This document shows positions 16,258 through 24,681 of a stretch of 64,000 nucleotides of DNA, piece after piece. The DNA comes from GWB2-37-7 sp942492835 (GTDB lineage Bacteria > Bacillota > Clostridia > Lutisporales > Lutisporaceae): NCBI GenBank assembly GCA_942492835.1, contig OW818645.1, positions 3,410,001 through 3,474,000 on the forward strand. The letters run 5' to 3'. Numbering within the stretch: the first letter of the stretch is position 1; each line of letters starts with the position of its first letter. The notes beneath the pieces were generated by a model. The model was not told the origin of the DNA, did no database searches, and saw only the letters and a program-made list of their open reading frames with translations. The translations under genes were made by a program, and so were the position numbers.

Positions 16258-17256
16258 GTGAAGTTCATTAAGGATAACAAAGTATATATAATAATGATTT
16301 TGAGTTATTTGATTATAGAAGTTTTGAACAGAGTAGGAATTATAAGCTCATATTACCTTCAAATATTAATGCTTGCTGGTGTAAATATCATAATGACAAT
16401 CAGCTTGAATCTGGTAAATGGATTTACAGGCCAGTTTTCAATAGGTCATGCGGGCTTTATGGGTGTAGGGGCATATGCTTCGGCTGTAGTTACTACAGTG
16501 CTTTTTAACACATACAGCTGGCCAGTATATTTCCAAGTTCCTATTTTCCTTATATCATTAATAGTAGGTGGAATATTTGCAGGTTTTATAGGATTCTTAA
16601 TTGGATTACCTACATTGAGACTTAAGGGTGATTATCTAGCTATTGTTACTTTGGGTTTCGCGGAGCTATTGAGAGCGATAATCAGGTTGATAAACTATGT
16701 TGGCGGACCTCGAGGACTTGCCGGTATTCCAAGATACACGAACCTGTTTTGGATGTTTGTGATAACGATTCTTTGCATATATGCAGCAAGAAACTTTATT
16801 AATTCTTCATTTGGACGTGCGTGTATATCTATAAGAGAAAATGAAGTAGCAGCTGAGACAATGGGAGTAAATACTACAAAATACAAAATAATATCATTCA
16901 CATTTGCTTCTGCTATGGCTGGCGTTGCAGGCGGACTTTTCGCTCATCTATTAATGTTCTTGCAGCCAGATACATTCAACTTCTTAAAATCTAATGACTA
17001 TCTAGTATTTCTGTATGCTGGTGGAATGTCAAGCATAAGCGGCTCTATTTTAAGCGCAGGTATTTTAACTGCAGTACCAGAACTTTTGAGATTCTTGGCT
17101 AAGTGGCGTATGGTAATATATGGAGTATTGCTTGTAATTCTAATGATTAAAAAGCCAGAAGGTTTTTATGGAGGCAGAGAGTTCGGTTTTCTTAAAATTA
17201 AGAAAAAAGCAAGAAATAATAAGGAAAAGGATAGCACAGTGCTAGCCAATAAGTAA
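16258..17256 (+). CDS. livM: Branched-chain amino acid-type ABC transporter permease LivM
   Basis: 332-aa second permease. Motifs 'NLVNGFTGQFSIGHAGFMGVGAY' (read as 'TGQFSIGHAGFMGVG'), 'LPTLRLKGDYLAIVTLGFAE' and 'MGVNTTKYKIISFTFASAMAG', with multiple membrane segments. GTG at 16258 after GTGAGGAA is preferred to the GTG at 16249. Basic C-terminal tail is cytosolic. Operates with LivH, LivG and LivF products of the same operon. Confidence 0.9.
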   Translation: MKFIKDNKVYIIMILSYLIIEVLNRVGIISSYYLQILMLAGVNIIMTISLNLVNGFTGQFSIGHAGFMGVGAYASAVVTTVLFNTYSWPVYFQVPIFLISLIVGGIFAGFIGFLIGLPTLRLKGDYLAIVTLGFAELLRAIIRLINYVGGPRGLAGIPRYTNLFWMFVITILCIYAARNFINSSFGRACISIRENEVAAETMGVNTTKYKIISFTFASAMAGVAGGLFAHLLMFLQPDTFNFLKSNDYLVFLYAGGMSSISGSILSAGILTAVPELLRFLAKWRMVIYGVLLVILMIKKPEGFYGGREFGFLKIKKKARNNKEKDSTVLANK

Positions 17257-17278
17257 AGAGTAAAGGAGGGTAATACTC

Positions 17279-18067
17279 GTGGCATTGATGGAAGTTGATA
17301 ACCTAACTATACAATTCGGGGGTTTAACAGCGGTAAATAGCTTTAATCTCAAATTAGAAGAAGAAGAGCTAGTTGCAATAATTGGACCAAACGGAGCTGG
17401 AAAAACCACAGTTTTTAATATGTTAACAGGTATCTACAAACCTACAAGCGGAGATATAAAACTAAATGGATCAAGCATAGTAGGTATGAAACCGTTTGAA
17501 TTTACAGCAAAAGGGATAGCTAGAACTTTCCAGAATATAAGGCTGTTCAGTGATATGACAGTGCTGGATAATATAAAAGTTGCATTAACATTACAGGTAA
17601 AATACAGTTTTGCACAAGCTCTTTTTAGGAACAAAAGCTTTCTTAAAAACGAAGATGAATTAGAAGATAATGCTTATGAAATATTAGAAATACTGAACTT
17701 GGATTCTAAAGCGGATTTATTGGCAAAAAACTTGCCTTATGGTGAACAGCGTAGGCTGGAAATTGCAAGGGCGTTGGCTACAAATCCAAAGATATTGCTG
17801 CTTGATGAGCCTGTAGCTGGCATGAATCCTAATGAAATAGAAGATGTAATAACACTTATAGCAGACATAAGGAAAAGATTCAACCTGACTATTTTACTTA
17901 TTGAGCATCATATGAGTGTTGTAATGTCTATTGCTGACAGAATAAAGGTTCTGGACTTCGGTCAGACTATAGCAGAAGGCATTCCAGAAGAAATACAAAA
18001 TAATCCTAAGGTAATCGAAGCTTATCTTGGAGGGGGTGCAAAAAAAATTGATGCTAGAAATAAATGA
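17279..18067 (+). CDS. livG: ABC transporter ATP-binding protein LivG
   Basis: 262-aa cytosolic ATPase. Walker A 'GPNGAGKTT', Q-loop region 'GIARTFQNIRLF', signature region 'LPYGEQRRLEIARAL', Walker B 'ILLLDEPVAGMNP', H-loop 'LLIEHHM'. The 'TFQNIRLF' and 'PVAGMNPNE' variants are typical of LivG. GTG start after AAAGGAGGG. Its 3' end overlaps the start of livF by 17 bp, showing translational coupling. Confidence 0.93.
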   Translation: MALMEVDNLTIQFGGLTAVNSFNLKLEEEELVAIIGPNGAGKTTVFNMLTGIYKPTSGDIKLNGSSIVGMKPFEFTAKGIARTFQNIRLFSDMTVLDNIKVALTLQVKYSFAQALFRNKSFLKNEDELEDNAYEILEILNLDSKADLLAKNLPYGEQRRLEIARALATNPKILLLDEPVAGMNPNEIEDVITLIADIRKRFNLTILLIEHHMSVVMSIADRIKVLDFGQTIAEGIPEEIQNNPKVIEAYLGGGAKKIDARNK

Positions 18068-18755
18068 TCTTCATGTCTCATACGGAGCAATAAAAGCTGT
18101 TAGAGGTATTTCTTTTACTGTAGAAGAGGGAGAGATCGTAACACTAATTGGTGCAAATGGAGCTGGCAAGTCTACAACCTTAAGGACAATATCTGGACTT
18201 GAAACTGCAAGCAAAGGATCAATAAACTTTATGGGCAAAGAAATAACCAAGATGACGCCTCATAAAATCGTAGAGCTAGGTATTTCTCATGTTCCTGAAG
18301 GTAGAAGAATATTTTTAAACTTAAGTATAATGGATAATTTAAGACTTGGAGCAACCATTCGTAAGGATAAAGAGAATATTTCAAAAGACTTAAAAAGGGT
18401 TTTTAAACTTTTTCCTATACTAGAAAAAAGACAAAATCAATTAGCAGGTACAATGAGTGGTGGAGAGCAACAAATGTTGGCTGTTGGCAGAGCACTTATG
18501 ACCAGGGGTAAGCTTATGCTTTTGGATGAACCATCAATGGGTTTGGCTCCTATGATAGTAAAAGAAATATTCAATATAATAAAAGAAATAAACAAAGAGG
18601 GAACTACAATATTACTGATTGAACAAAATGCATATATGGCGCTAGAAATTGCAAATAGAGCATATGTACTAGAAACTGGAAATATTGTAATTCAGGGTAA
18701 AGCTTCAGATCTTGCAGAAAATGATGAAATAAAGAAAGCATATTTAGGTGCTTAA
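18051..18755 (+). CDS. livF: ABC transporter ATP-binding protein LivF
   Basis: 234-aa ATPase. Walker A 'GANGAGKST', 'SHVPEGRRIFLNLS', signature 'MSGGEQQMLAVGRAL', Walker B 'LMLLDEPSMGLAP' and 'LLIEQNAYMAL' are the LivF pattern. ATG at 18051 follows GGAGGGGG; the longer frame from 18027 begins inside that ribosome site. Last gene of the transporter set, 15 bp before the aminotransferase gene. Confidence 0.93.
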   Translation: MLEINDLHVSYGAIKAVRGISFTVEEGEIVTLIGANGAGKSTTLRTISGLETASKGSINFMGKEITKMTPHKIVELGISHVPEGRRIFLNLSIMDNLRLGATIRKDKENISKDLKRVFKLFPILEKRQNQLAGTMSGGEQQMLAVGRALMTRGKLMLLDEPSMGLAPMIVKEIFNIIKEINKEGTTILLIEQNAYMALEIANRAYVLETGNIVIQGKASDLAENDEIKKAYLGA

Positions 18756-18770
18756 AAATGGGGTGAGATT

Positions 18771-19934
18771 ATGATAGAAATTTCAAAGATGACACAACAA
18801 ATAGGTAAATCACCTATTAGAAAGATGTTTAATATTGCAAACAAAATGGATGATGTAATAAGCTTTACGGTTGGCGAACCAGACTTTGTTACTCCACAAA
18901 ACATAATGGATGCAGCCACTCGTGCTATGAATCGAGGAGAAACACATTATACTTTGAATTCAGGAATACTTCCACTTAGACAAGCAGTAGCAAAGAAACT
19001 GCTTGATAAGAACTCGATTTCTGTAGATCCTGAAAAAGAAATAATAATGACAGCAGGTGGTATGGAAGCTCTATTGCTTTGCATGATGGTAACTCTCAAT
19101 CCTGGAGATGAGGTTATAATAAGCGATCCATATTGGCCTAACCATCCATCACAAGTGAAAATGTGCGGTGGTATACCAAGATATGTAAAGGTTTTTGAAA
19201 GTGATGGGTTCGTTTATAACTGTGACAATTTAAGAAAGGCAATAAACAAAAATACAAAGATTATATTAGTTAATTCTCCTGCAAATCCTACAGGCGGTGT
19301 AATTGATAAAGAAACTATGAAGGAAATTGCAAAGATTGCAGTAGAAAACGATTTACTTGTAATATCTGATGAAGTATACCAACATTTCCTATATGATGGA
19401 GCAGAATTTGTGAGCATTGCAAGCTTCGAAGGTATGAAGGAAAGAACGATAATAATTGATAGTTTTTCAAAGACATATGCAATGACAGGCTGGAGAGTTG
19501 GATATGCAGCTGGACCTGAGGAAATCATACAAAACATGGTTAAACTTCAGGAAAATGTAGTAGGATGTATCAATACACCAACACAATATGCTGCAATAGA
19601 AGCCTTAGAGGGCACTCAGGAGCCATTAAAGAAGATGATAGAGAAGTATGCAGAGAGAAGAACACTTCTAGTTGATGGAATTAATAACATCCCCAATTTG
19701 TCCTGCATAAGTCCAAAAGGTGCGTTTTATGCTTTTGTTAATATAACGAAGTCAAAAATGAATTCTGAAGACTTTGCAATAAACCTTCTAAAGAGCACTG
19801 GAGTAGTAGTGGTGCCAGGTTCAGGCTTCGGAGAAGCTGGAGACGGCTTCATAAGGATGTCCTATGCTACATCAGAGGAGAATATCGTAGAAGGCTTGAA
19901 GAGAATGGATAAGTTTATGAGAAGCTTACTCTAG
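18771..19934 (+). CDS. Class I PLP-dependent aminotransferase (aspartate-aminotransferase-like)
   Basis: 387-aa aminotransferase of fold type I. 'VGEPDFVTPQNI', 'ETHYTLNSGILPLRQAVA', Asn/Asp in 'NSPANPTGGVID' and 'VISDEVYQHF', PLP-lysine in 'SFSKTYAMTGWRVGYA' and substrate-binding Arg in 'GDGFIRMSYA'. Start ATG after GGGGTGAG. Its place between the Liv-type transporter and an HpcH/HpaI aldolase suggests it removes or adds an amino group on a transported compound, giving a 2-oxo acid that the aldolase can cleave. Substrate not deducible from sequence. Confidence 0.9.
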   Translation: MIEISKMTQQIGKSPIRKMFNIANKMDDVISFTVGEPDFVTPQNIMDAATRAMNRGETHYTLNSGILPLRQAVAKKLLDKNSISVDPEKEIIMTAGGMEALLLCMMVTLNPGDEVIISDPYWPNHPSQVKMCGGIPRYVKVFESDGFVYNCDNLRKAINKNTKIILVNSPANPTGGVIDKETMKEIAKIAVENDLLVISDEVYQHFLYDGAEFVSIASFEGMKERTIIIDSFSKTYAMTGWRVGYAAGPEEIIQNMVKLQENVVGCINTPTQYAAIEALEGTQEPLKKMIEKYAERRTLLVDGINNIPNLSCISPKGAFYAFVNITKSKMNSEDFAINLLKSTGVVVVPGSGFGEAGDGFIRMSYATSEENIVEGLKRMDKFMRSLL

Positions 19935-19980
19935 TATTATTGATATAAGCTTAGTATTAATAATAAATGGAGGGAAATAT

Positions 19981-20751
19981 ATGCTTAATGATATGATAAA
20001 GATGTTTAGAAATAAATTAGAAAAAGGATATGTAGTAGGAGCGTTTTCAAAAACAAATGATCCTGCTTTTATAGAAATTATGGGTCATGCTAAATTAGAC
20101 TATGTAATATTAGACTTAGAGCATGGACCAAACAGTGTGCAATCCTTGCAGAATCTTATCAGGGGAGCTCAGATTGGAGATGTTTTACCTATTGTAAGAG
20201 TAAAGGAAAACAATCCTTCAATAATAGGTGAAGTATTAGATATTGGTGCCGCAGGCATTCAAGTTCCTCAGATAGAAAGTGCAAAGCAAGCTTATGAGAT
20301 TATACAGCTAGCAAGATTTGGACCCGTAGGTGCACGTGGAGTATGCAGGTTTGTCAGAGCGGCTGATTATTCTTCTATGGATAGATTTGATTATTTCAAA
20401 AGAGCAAATGAAGCGGTAATAATACTACAAATAGAAGGACAGCAAGGCATGGAGCAACTAGATAACATATTAGATGTTGAAGGCTTTGATATAATATTCA
20501 TTGGTCCTTATGATTTATCTCAGTCACTTGGTGTTCCAGGTCAAATAGACCATCCATTAGTTATTGAGAAAATGATGCAGATTATAGAAAAGTGCAATAG
20601 CAGAGGGGTTGCTGTTGGAACCTTTGTAGATAACATACAAAATGCTAGAAAATGGCGAGACATAGGGGTGAAATACATTTCATACTCAGTAGATACTGGA
20701 ATATTTTATGAAGCATGCAGCTGCATAGTGGCAGACATTAATACAAAATAA
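19981..20751 (+). CDS. HpcH/HpaI-family 2-oxo acid aldolase
   Basis: 256-aa class II aldolase, retro-aldol cleavage of a 2-keto-3-deoxy sugar acid or 4-hydroxy-2-oxo acid to pyruvate (or oxo-acid) plus an aldehyde. Motifs: 'GAFSKTNDPAFIEIMGHA', 'YVILDLEHGPNS' (catalytic His), 'LPIVRVKENNP' (Arg), 'GAAGIQVPQIES', metal ligands Glu in 'ILQIEGQQGMEQL' and Asp in 'IFIGPYDLSQSLG'. Starts after GGAGGG. Last gene of the operon, followed by a terminator. A second aldolase besides eda suggests that the operon handles more than one sugar acid. Confidence 0.9.
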   Translation: MLNDMIKMFRNKLEKGYVVGAFSKTNDPAFIEIMGHAKLDYVILDLEHGPNSVQSLQNLIRGAQIGDVLPIVRVKENNPSIIGEVLDIGAAGIQVPQIESAKQAYEIIQLARFGPVGARGVCRFVRAADYSSMDRFDYFKRANEAVIILQIEGQQGMEQLDNILDVEGFDIIFIGPYDLSQSLGVPGQIDHPLVIEKMMQIIEKCNSRGVAVGTFVDNIQNARKWRDIGVKYISYSVDTGIFYEACSCIVADINTK

Positions 20752-20761
20752 ATATCAAATA

Positions 20762-20808
20762 AACTCTTTTCTAGCTTGATTTAAAACTGGCTGGAAAGGA
20801 GTTTTTTT
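20762..20808 (+). terminator. Terminator of the KDG-Liv operon
   Basis: AACTCTTTTCTAGC pairs with GCTGGAAAGGAGTT (two G-U pairs), followed by TTTTTTT. Confidence 0.8.
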
Positions 20809-20832
20809 ATAGTTATTGAAATATATTACTGA

Positions 20833-20885
20833 AAAACATATGATATAAATATTAAGAAAGTCTTAAGATTTATATCATATGTTTT
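20833..20885. repeat. Perfect 18-bp inverted repeat upstream of a two-component system
   Basis: AAAACATATGATATAAAT (20833-20850) and its exact reverse complement (20868-20885) with a 17-base loop. No T tract follows directly (TTTTGTAAGG), so it is not a standard terminator. The AAAACATAT end is shared with the hairpin at 11587-11622. It lies about 80 bp before the response regulator and may be an operator or RNA hairpin. Confidence 0.6.
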
Positions 20886-20966
20886 GTAAGGATTACCTGC
20901 TAGTATTTTAAATAAGGCAGGTGATTTTATGTATGAATAAAAAAATATGCATTGGAGGTCGGCACT

Positions 20967-21662
20967 ATGGATAACTTGAAGGTACTTATTTGCGATGATG
21001 ATAAAGCAATAGCTGATGCTTTAGAAATATATCTAAAGCATGAAAACTACGAAGTGGTGAAGGTTTACAACGGAGCCCAAGCGCTAAAAGCTTTGAAGGA
21101 GAATACTATTCATCTAATCCTTATGGATGTAATGATGCCAGAAATGGATGGATTGTCTGCCACTATTAAGATTCGTGAAGAGAAGAACATACCCATAATT
21201 ATCCTTTCTGCAAAGTCTGAGGATACTGATAAGATTGCAGGCTTGAATTTTGGTGCTGATGATTATGTGACTAAGCCATTTAATCCTCTGGAGCTACTAG
21301 CAAGGGTTAAGTCTCAAATGAGGAGATATACCTCTCTAGGAAGCATAGTCCCCAAAAACAACGTCCTAAAAACAGGGGGTATGGAGCTTGATATTGAAGC
21401 CAAAGAACTGAGCGTTGATGGAGAAATTGTTAAGCTTACAGCTACAGAATATGGAATCATACTTTTCCTGATGAAAAATATAGGACATGTGTTTTCTATA
21501 GAGCAAATATATGAACATGTATGGGACGAGCCCTCTTATTCAGTAGAGAACACTGTTTCAGTACATATAAGACACATAAGAGAAAAAATTGAAATAAGTC
21601 CAAAGGAGCCAAAATATTTAAAGGTGGTGTGGGGTATTGGTTATAAAGTTGAAAAATGTTAG
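20967..21662 (+). CDS. OmpR/VanR-family response regulator
   Basis: 231-aa DNA-binding regulator. Receiver: 'KVLICDDDKAIADALE' acidic cluster, phospho-Asp in 'LILMDVMMPEMDG', Thr/Ser 'IIILSAKS', Lys in 'YVTKPFNPLELLAR'. Winged helix: 'KLTATEYGIILFLM', 'SVENTVSVHIRHIREKIE', 'WGIGYKV'. ATG at 20967 follows TTGGAGG; the TTG at 20952 lies within that site and is rejected. The kinase gene overlaps its end by 26 bp, so they form one unit. Confidence 0.93.
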   Translation: MDNLKVLICDDDKAIADALEIYLKHENYEVVKVYNGAQALKALKENTIHLILMDVMMPEMDGLSATIKIREEKNIPIIILSAKSEDTDKIAGLNFGADDYVTKPFNPLELLARVKSQMRRYTSLGSIVPKNNVLKTGGMELDIEAKELSVDGEIVKLTATEYGIILFLMKNIGHVFSIEQIYEHVWDEPSYSVENTVSVHIRHIREKIEISPKEPKYLKVVWGIGYKVEKC

Positions 21663-23604
21663 GCACTCTATTAGAACAAAGATCATAGCGGTTATTTTTG
21701 TTTGGCTATGCTTTGTGAGTGCTGCGATGAGTGGGTTTTATTTAATAGATAATAAGGATCTAATAGAAAGCAAAAGTTACTTTGAAACAAGTGGTTTTTA
21801 TTCTGAGTTTTCAAAAATGATTTATAATGCTGTTGAGCTAAAAGTCACACAAAAAGGTGAAGAAGAATCAGAACGTATAACACGTTGCTATAAAATTGAA
21901 GATATAATATCTAATTCGGTTAATTTTAAATATGGCATCAGGAATCTTGAGACGAGAGAGGTTATCACCAATGTAAATGCAATGGATAAAATTGCTTTTT
22001 TACAGAAGCAACCTTCTTATGTATACTTCGGAGATACTCTATCAACCTCTAACAGCAGAATATATACAGATTTTGAAATAAGACTAATGTTAGCAGGCAC
22101 ACATTTTGAGGTACATGCAGCAGTAGTAGAACCTCTAGAGCAGGGAGATATATTTTATGATGGTTATGAGCAATATTTACATATGAAATCAATTTCAACA
22201 TATATGATTATACTGTTTGTCACCTCATCAGTATTGATGCTTATAGCCTTTCTATACCTTCTGTATGTGGCAGGGCGAAGAGAAGAAAATGAAGACATTG
22301 AATTGAATTTGGTTGATAAAATATATACTGATGTGCATACGTTACTAGCGGTTATAGGAGTTTCATTACCTATCATTATTGGAGAAAAAATATCATTTAG
22401 CTTCAATAATACTATTATGCATATAACTGAGGCTATTGCTCTAAGTATAACGGTGATAATTGGTTTATCATATGTATTATCCATGACACGTCAAATTAAG
22501 AAGAGACAAATATTTTCCAATTCACTGATGTACAAGCTTTATAGCATAATTGGGAAATTTGCTTTGTTAGGATTTAACAGTAAAGTTTTTAAAGCATGTA
22601 TTTTACTTATGTTGTTAGGTTATGTAATAGTGAATCTAGCTTTGTTTTGTCTGCTTATATTAACAGGCTTAGAAGTTGATGGCTTTTTTACCTTTCTTGT
22701 AGGACTTTTATTATTAGGATTTAATGCAATGGTAGGTCACTTAGTTTTAAAATATTTAAAGAAGCTATCGCAAATCATGGGGGCGGTTAAAGAACTTTCA
22801 AATGGGAACTTAGAGTATTCTATAGATAGTGAGGATATGCCTGTGTCATTTATAGATCTTGCAAAAGACTTACAAGGAATACAACTGGGAATTAAGAAGG
22901 CAGTAGCAGAGGCAGTCAAGGGTGAACATATGAAAATTGAGCTCATCACCAACGTCTCTCATGATTTAAAGACACCAATTACTTCCATAATTAACTACGT
23001 TGACCTACTAAATAAAGAAGATTTAGATAATCAAAATGCAAAGGGATATATTAAAATTTTGGAAGAAAAATCTGAAAGACTAAAGCAGCTGGTGGAGGAT
23101 TTAATTGAAGCCAGTAAGGCTTCCAGCGGTGATCTAATCGTCAATACAGAAAAGATTGATATGTATCAGCTTGTAATGCAGGCATATGGAGAGTATGAAG
23201 GGAAAATAGAAAAAGTGGGCTTAGATATTCGTACAAGCATTAATGAAAAAGACATATTTGTGCTTGCTGATGGTAAATATCTGTGGCGTATAGTAGAAAA
23301 TTTACTATCAAATGTCTTAAAATACTCAATGCCAAATTCTAGAGTATATATTAGTATTGATAAAGATGAACAATATGGAATATTAACAATAAAAAACATG
23401 TCAGCTTTTCCTCTCGAAATATCTTCTGAACAGCTGACAGAACGCTTCGTGAGAGGAGATGCTTCCAGGACAACAGAGGGATCAGGGCTTGGACTATCTA
23501 TTGCCCAAAGCTTGACTAATCTACAGGGAGGTAAGTTTAAAGTAGAAACAGATGGAGATTTGTTCAAGGCTACTGTAGAAATACCCTTGTGGAATGAAAT
23601 ATAA
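21637..23604 (+). CDS. Membrane sensor histidine kinase
   Basis: 655-aa kinase partner of the preceding regulator. One TM segment near residues 15-30, an extracytoplasmic part to ~185, then several further TM segments between ~185 and 370 ('YMIILFVTSSVLMLIAFLYL', 'ALLGFNSKVFKACILLMLL'), a HAMP-like linker, HisKA with H in 'NVSHDLKTPITSIINYVDLL' and HATPase motifs 'NLLSNVLKYS' and 'GSGLGLSIAQSL'. No ATG is available; TTG at 21637 has AGGTGG about 9 bases upstream. The multi-TM sensor resembles VanS/GraS-like envelope sensors but the signal is unknown. Confidence 0.9.
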   Translation: MVIKLKNVRHSIRTKIIAVIFVWLCFVSAAMSGFYLIDNKDLIESKSYFETSGFYSEFSKMIYNAVELKVTQKGEEESERITRCYKIEDIISNSVNFKYGIRNLETREVITNVNAMDKIAFLQKQPSYVYFGDTLSTSNSRIYTDFEIRLMLAGTHFEVHAAVVEPLEQGDIFYDGYEQYLHMKSISTYMIILFVTSSVLMLIAFLYLLYVAGRREENEDIELNLVDKIYTDVHTLLAVIGVSLPIIIGEKISFSFNNTIMHITEAIALSITVIIGLSYVLSMTRQIKKRQIFSNSLMYKLYSIIGKFALLGFNSKVFKACILLMLLGYVIVNLALFCLLILTGLEVDGFFTFLVGLLLLGFNAMVGHLVLKYLKKLSQIMGAVKELSNGNLEYSIDSEDMPVSFIDLAKDLQGIQLGIKKAVAEAVKGEHMKIELITNVSHDLKTPITSIINYVDLLNKEDLDNQNAKGYIKILEEKSERLKQLVEDLIEASKASSGDLIVNTEKIDMYQLVMQAYGEYEGKIEKVGLDIRTSINEKDIFVLADGKYLWRIVENLLSNVLKYSMPNSRVYISIDKDEQYGILTIKNMSAFPLEISSEQLTERFVRGDASRTTEGSGLGLSIAQSLTNLQGGKFKVETDGDLFKATVEIPLWNEI

Positions 23605-23664
23605 GCAATTCAAGTCAAGAAATAATGTTTCAAAAGGCTTATTCTCTTTATAGGAGGTGATAAC

Positions 23665-24579
23665 ATGGAGAACTGGGAAAAGATAAATGCTGTTCAACGA
23701 ATGCAAGACTATATTGAACAACATATCTATGAGACCTTAACCTTATATAGTATTGCAAAGGCTGCAGGCTATTCACCATGGCATTCGGAAAGAATTTTCA
23801 AGGAGCTCATTGGAAAAACTCTTTTTGATTACATTCGTGCAATTCGACTATCTAAAGCAGCCTTAAAGCTTCGTGATAATGAAAGTATAAGGATAGTTGA
23901 TGTAGCCTTTGATTTTATATTTGACTCACATGAGGGCTTTACGAGAGCATTTTCAAAGCAGTTTGGGGTAACACCTCATTATTATAGTAAAAATACACCA
24001 CCCATAAAGCTTTTTATGCCCAGTCGCATCCGTGATTATTACCTTACACTACAAAAAGGGGAGAATAACATGACTCAAAAGGCTAATACAAATACTGTGT
24101 TTGTTCAAGTGGTAGATCGTCCAGCAAGAAAGTTGATTTTGAAGAGAGGTATAAAGGCAGTACATTACTTTGAATACTGTGATGAAGTAGGTTGTGATAT
24201 CTGGGGAATCCTATCAAGTGTTAAGGAAGCCATTTATGAGCCTGTTGGAGCATGGCTTCCGAAAAGCTTGCGTAAACCCGGTACTTCTGAGTACACTCAA
24301 GGGGTTGAGGTACCTGCTGATTATTCAGGCTTGGTTCCTGAGGGGTTTGATATTATAGATTTGCCAGCATGCAAAATGATGGTTTTTCAGGGTCAGCCCT
24401 TTGAGAATGAGAAATTTAGAGAGGCAATTTCAGATATATGGGAGACTATTAAAGGTTATGATCCCAAAATATATGGCTTTGAGTGGGCTGAAGAGGATGC
24501 ACCTAGAATTCAACTTGAGCCATGGGGCTACAGAGGCTATATTGAAGCAAAACCAGTTAGACAGCTAAATACAAAATAA
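23665..24579 (+). CDS. AraC-family regulator with GyrI-like effector-binding domain
   Basis: 304-aa transcription factor. N-terminal AraC double helix-turn-helix (residues ~8-110; 'LTLYSIAKAAGYSPWHSERIF', 'DVAFDFIFDSHEGFTRAFSKQFG'), then ~140-300 a GyrI/SOUL-type ligand-binding domain ('VQVVDRPARKLILKRG', 'PADYSGLVPEGFDIIDLPAC', 'EPWGYRGYIEAKPV'). This domain order is common for multidrug or stress-responsive regulators. ATG after ATAGGAGGTG. Monocistronic; a bidirectional terminator separates it from the convergent LysM gene. Confidence 0.88.
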   Translation: MENWEKINAVQRMQDYIEQHIYETLTLYSIAKAAGYSPWHSERIFKELIGKTLFDYIRAIRLSKAALKLRDNESIRIVDVAFDFIFDSHEGFTRAFSKQFGVTPHYYSKNTPPIKLFMPSRIRDYYLTLQKGENNMTQKANTNTVFVQVVDRPARKLILKRGIKAVHYFEYCDEVGCDIWGILSSVKEAIYEPVGAWLPKSLRKPGTSEYTQGVEVPADYSGLVPEGFDIIDLPACKMMVFQGQPFENEKFREAISDIWETIKGYDPKIYGFEWAEEDAPRIQLEPWGYRGYIEAKPVRQLNTK

Positions 24580-24621
24580 CAACAAAATATATGAGCTATT
24601 TTCATGTATTTTATGCAAAGT
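24578..24621. repeat. Dispersed intergenic repeat with TATTTTAYGCAAAGT core (copy 2)
   Basis: Shares 'AACAACAAAA', 'CTATTTTCAT-TATTTTA-GCAAAGT' with 46662-46705 and 'ATATGTTTTATGCAAAGT' with about 2554-2571. Sits directly after the AraC-type gene. Nature unknown. Confidence 0.45.
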
Positions 24622-24633
24622 TTTGATATTATA

Positions 24634-24673
24634 GTAATAGCCCTGTTGCTAAAAAGAGTAACAGGGCTATTAC
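24634..24673. terminator. Bidirectional terminator between convergent genes
   Basis: Perfect 14-bp stem GTAATAGCCCTGTT / AACAGGGCTATTAC with a 12-base loop, placed between the AraC-type gene and the reverse-strand LysM-GH18 gene. Confidence 0.75.
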
Positions 24674-24681
24674 TATGAATA

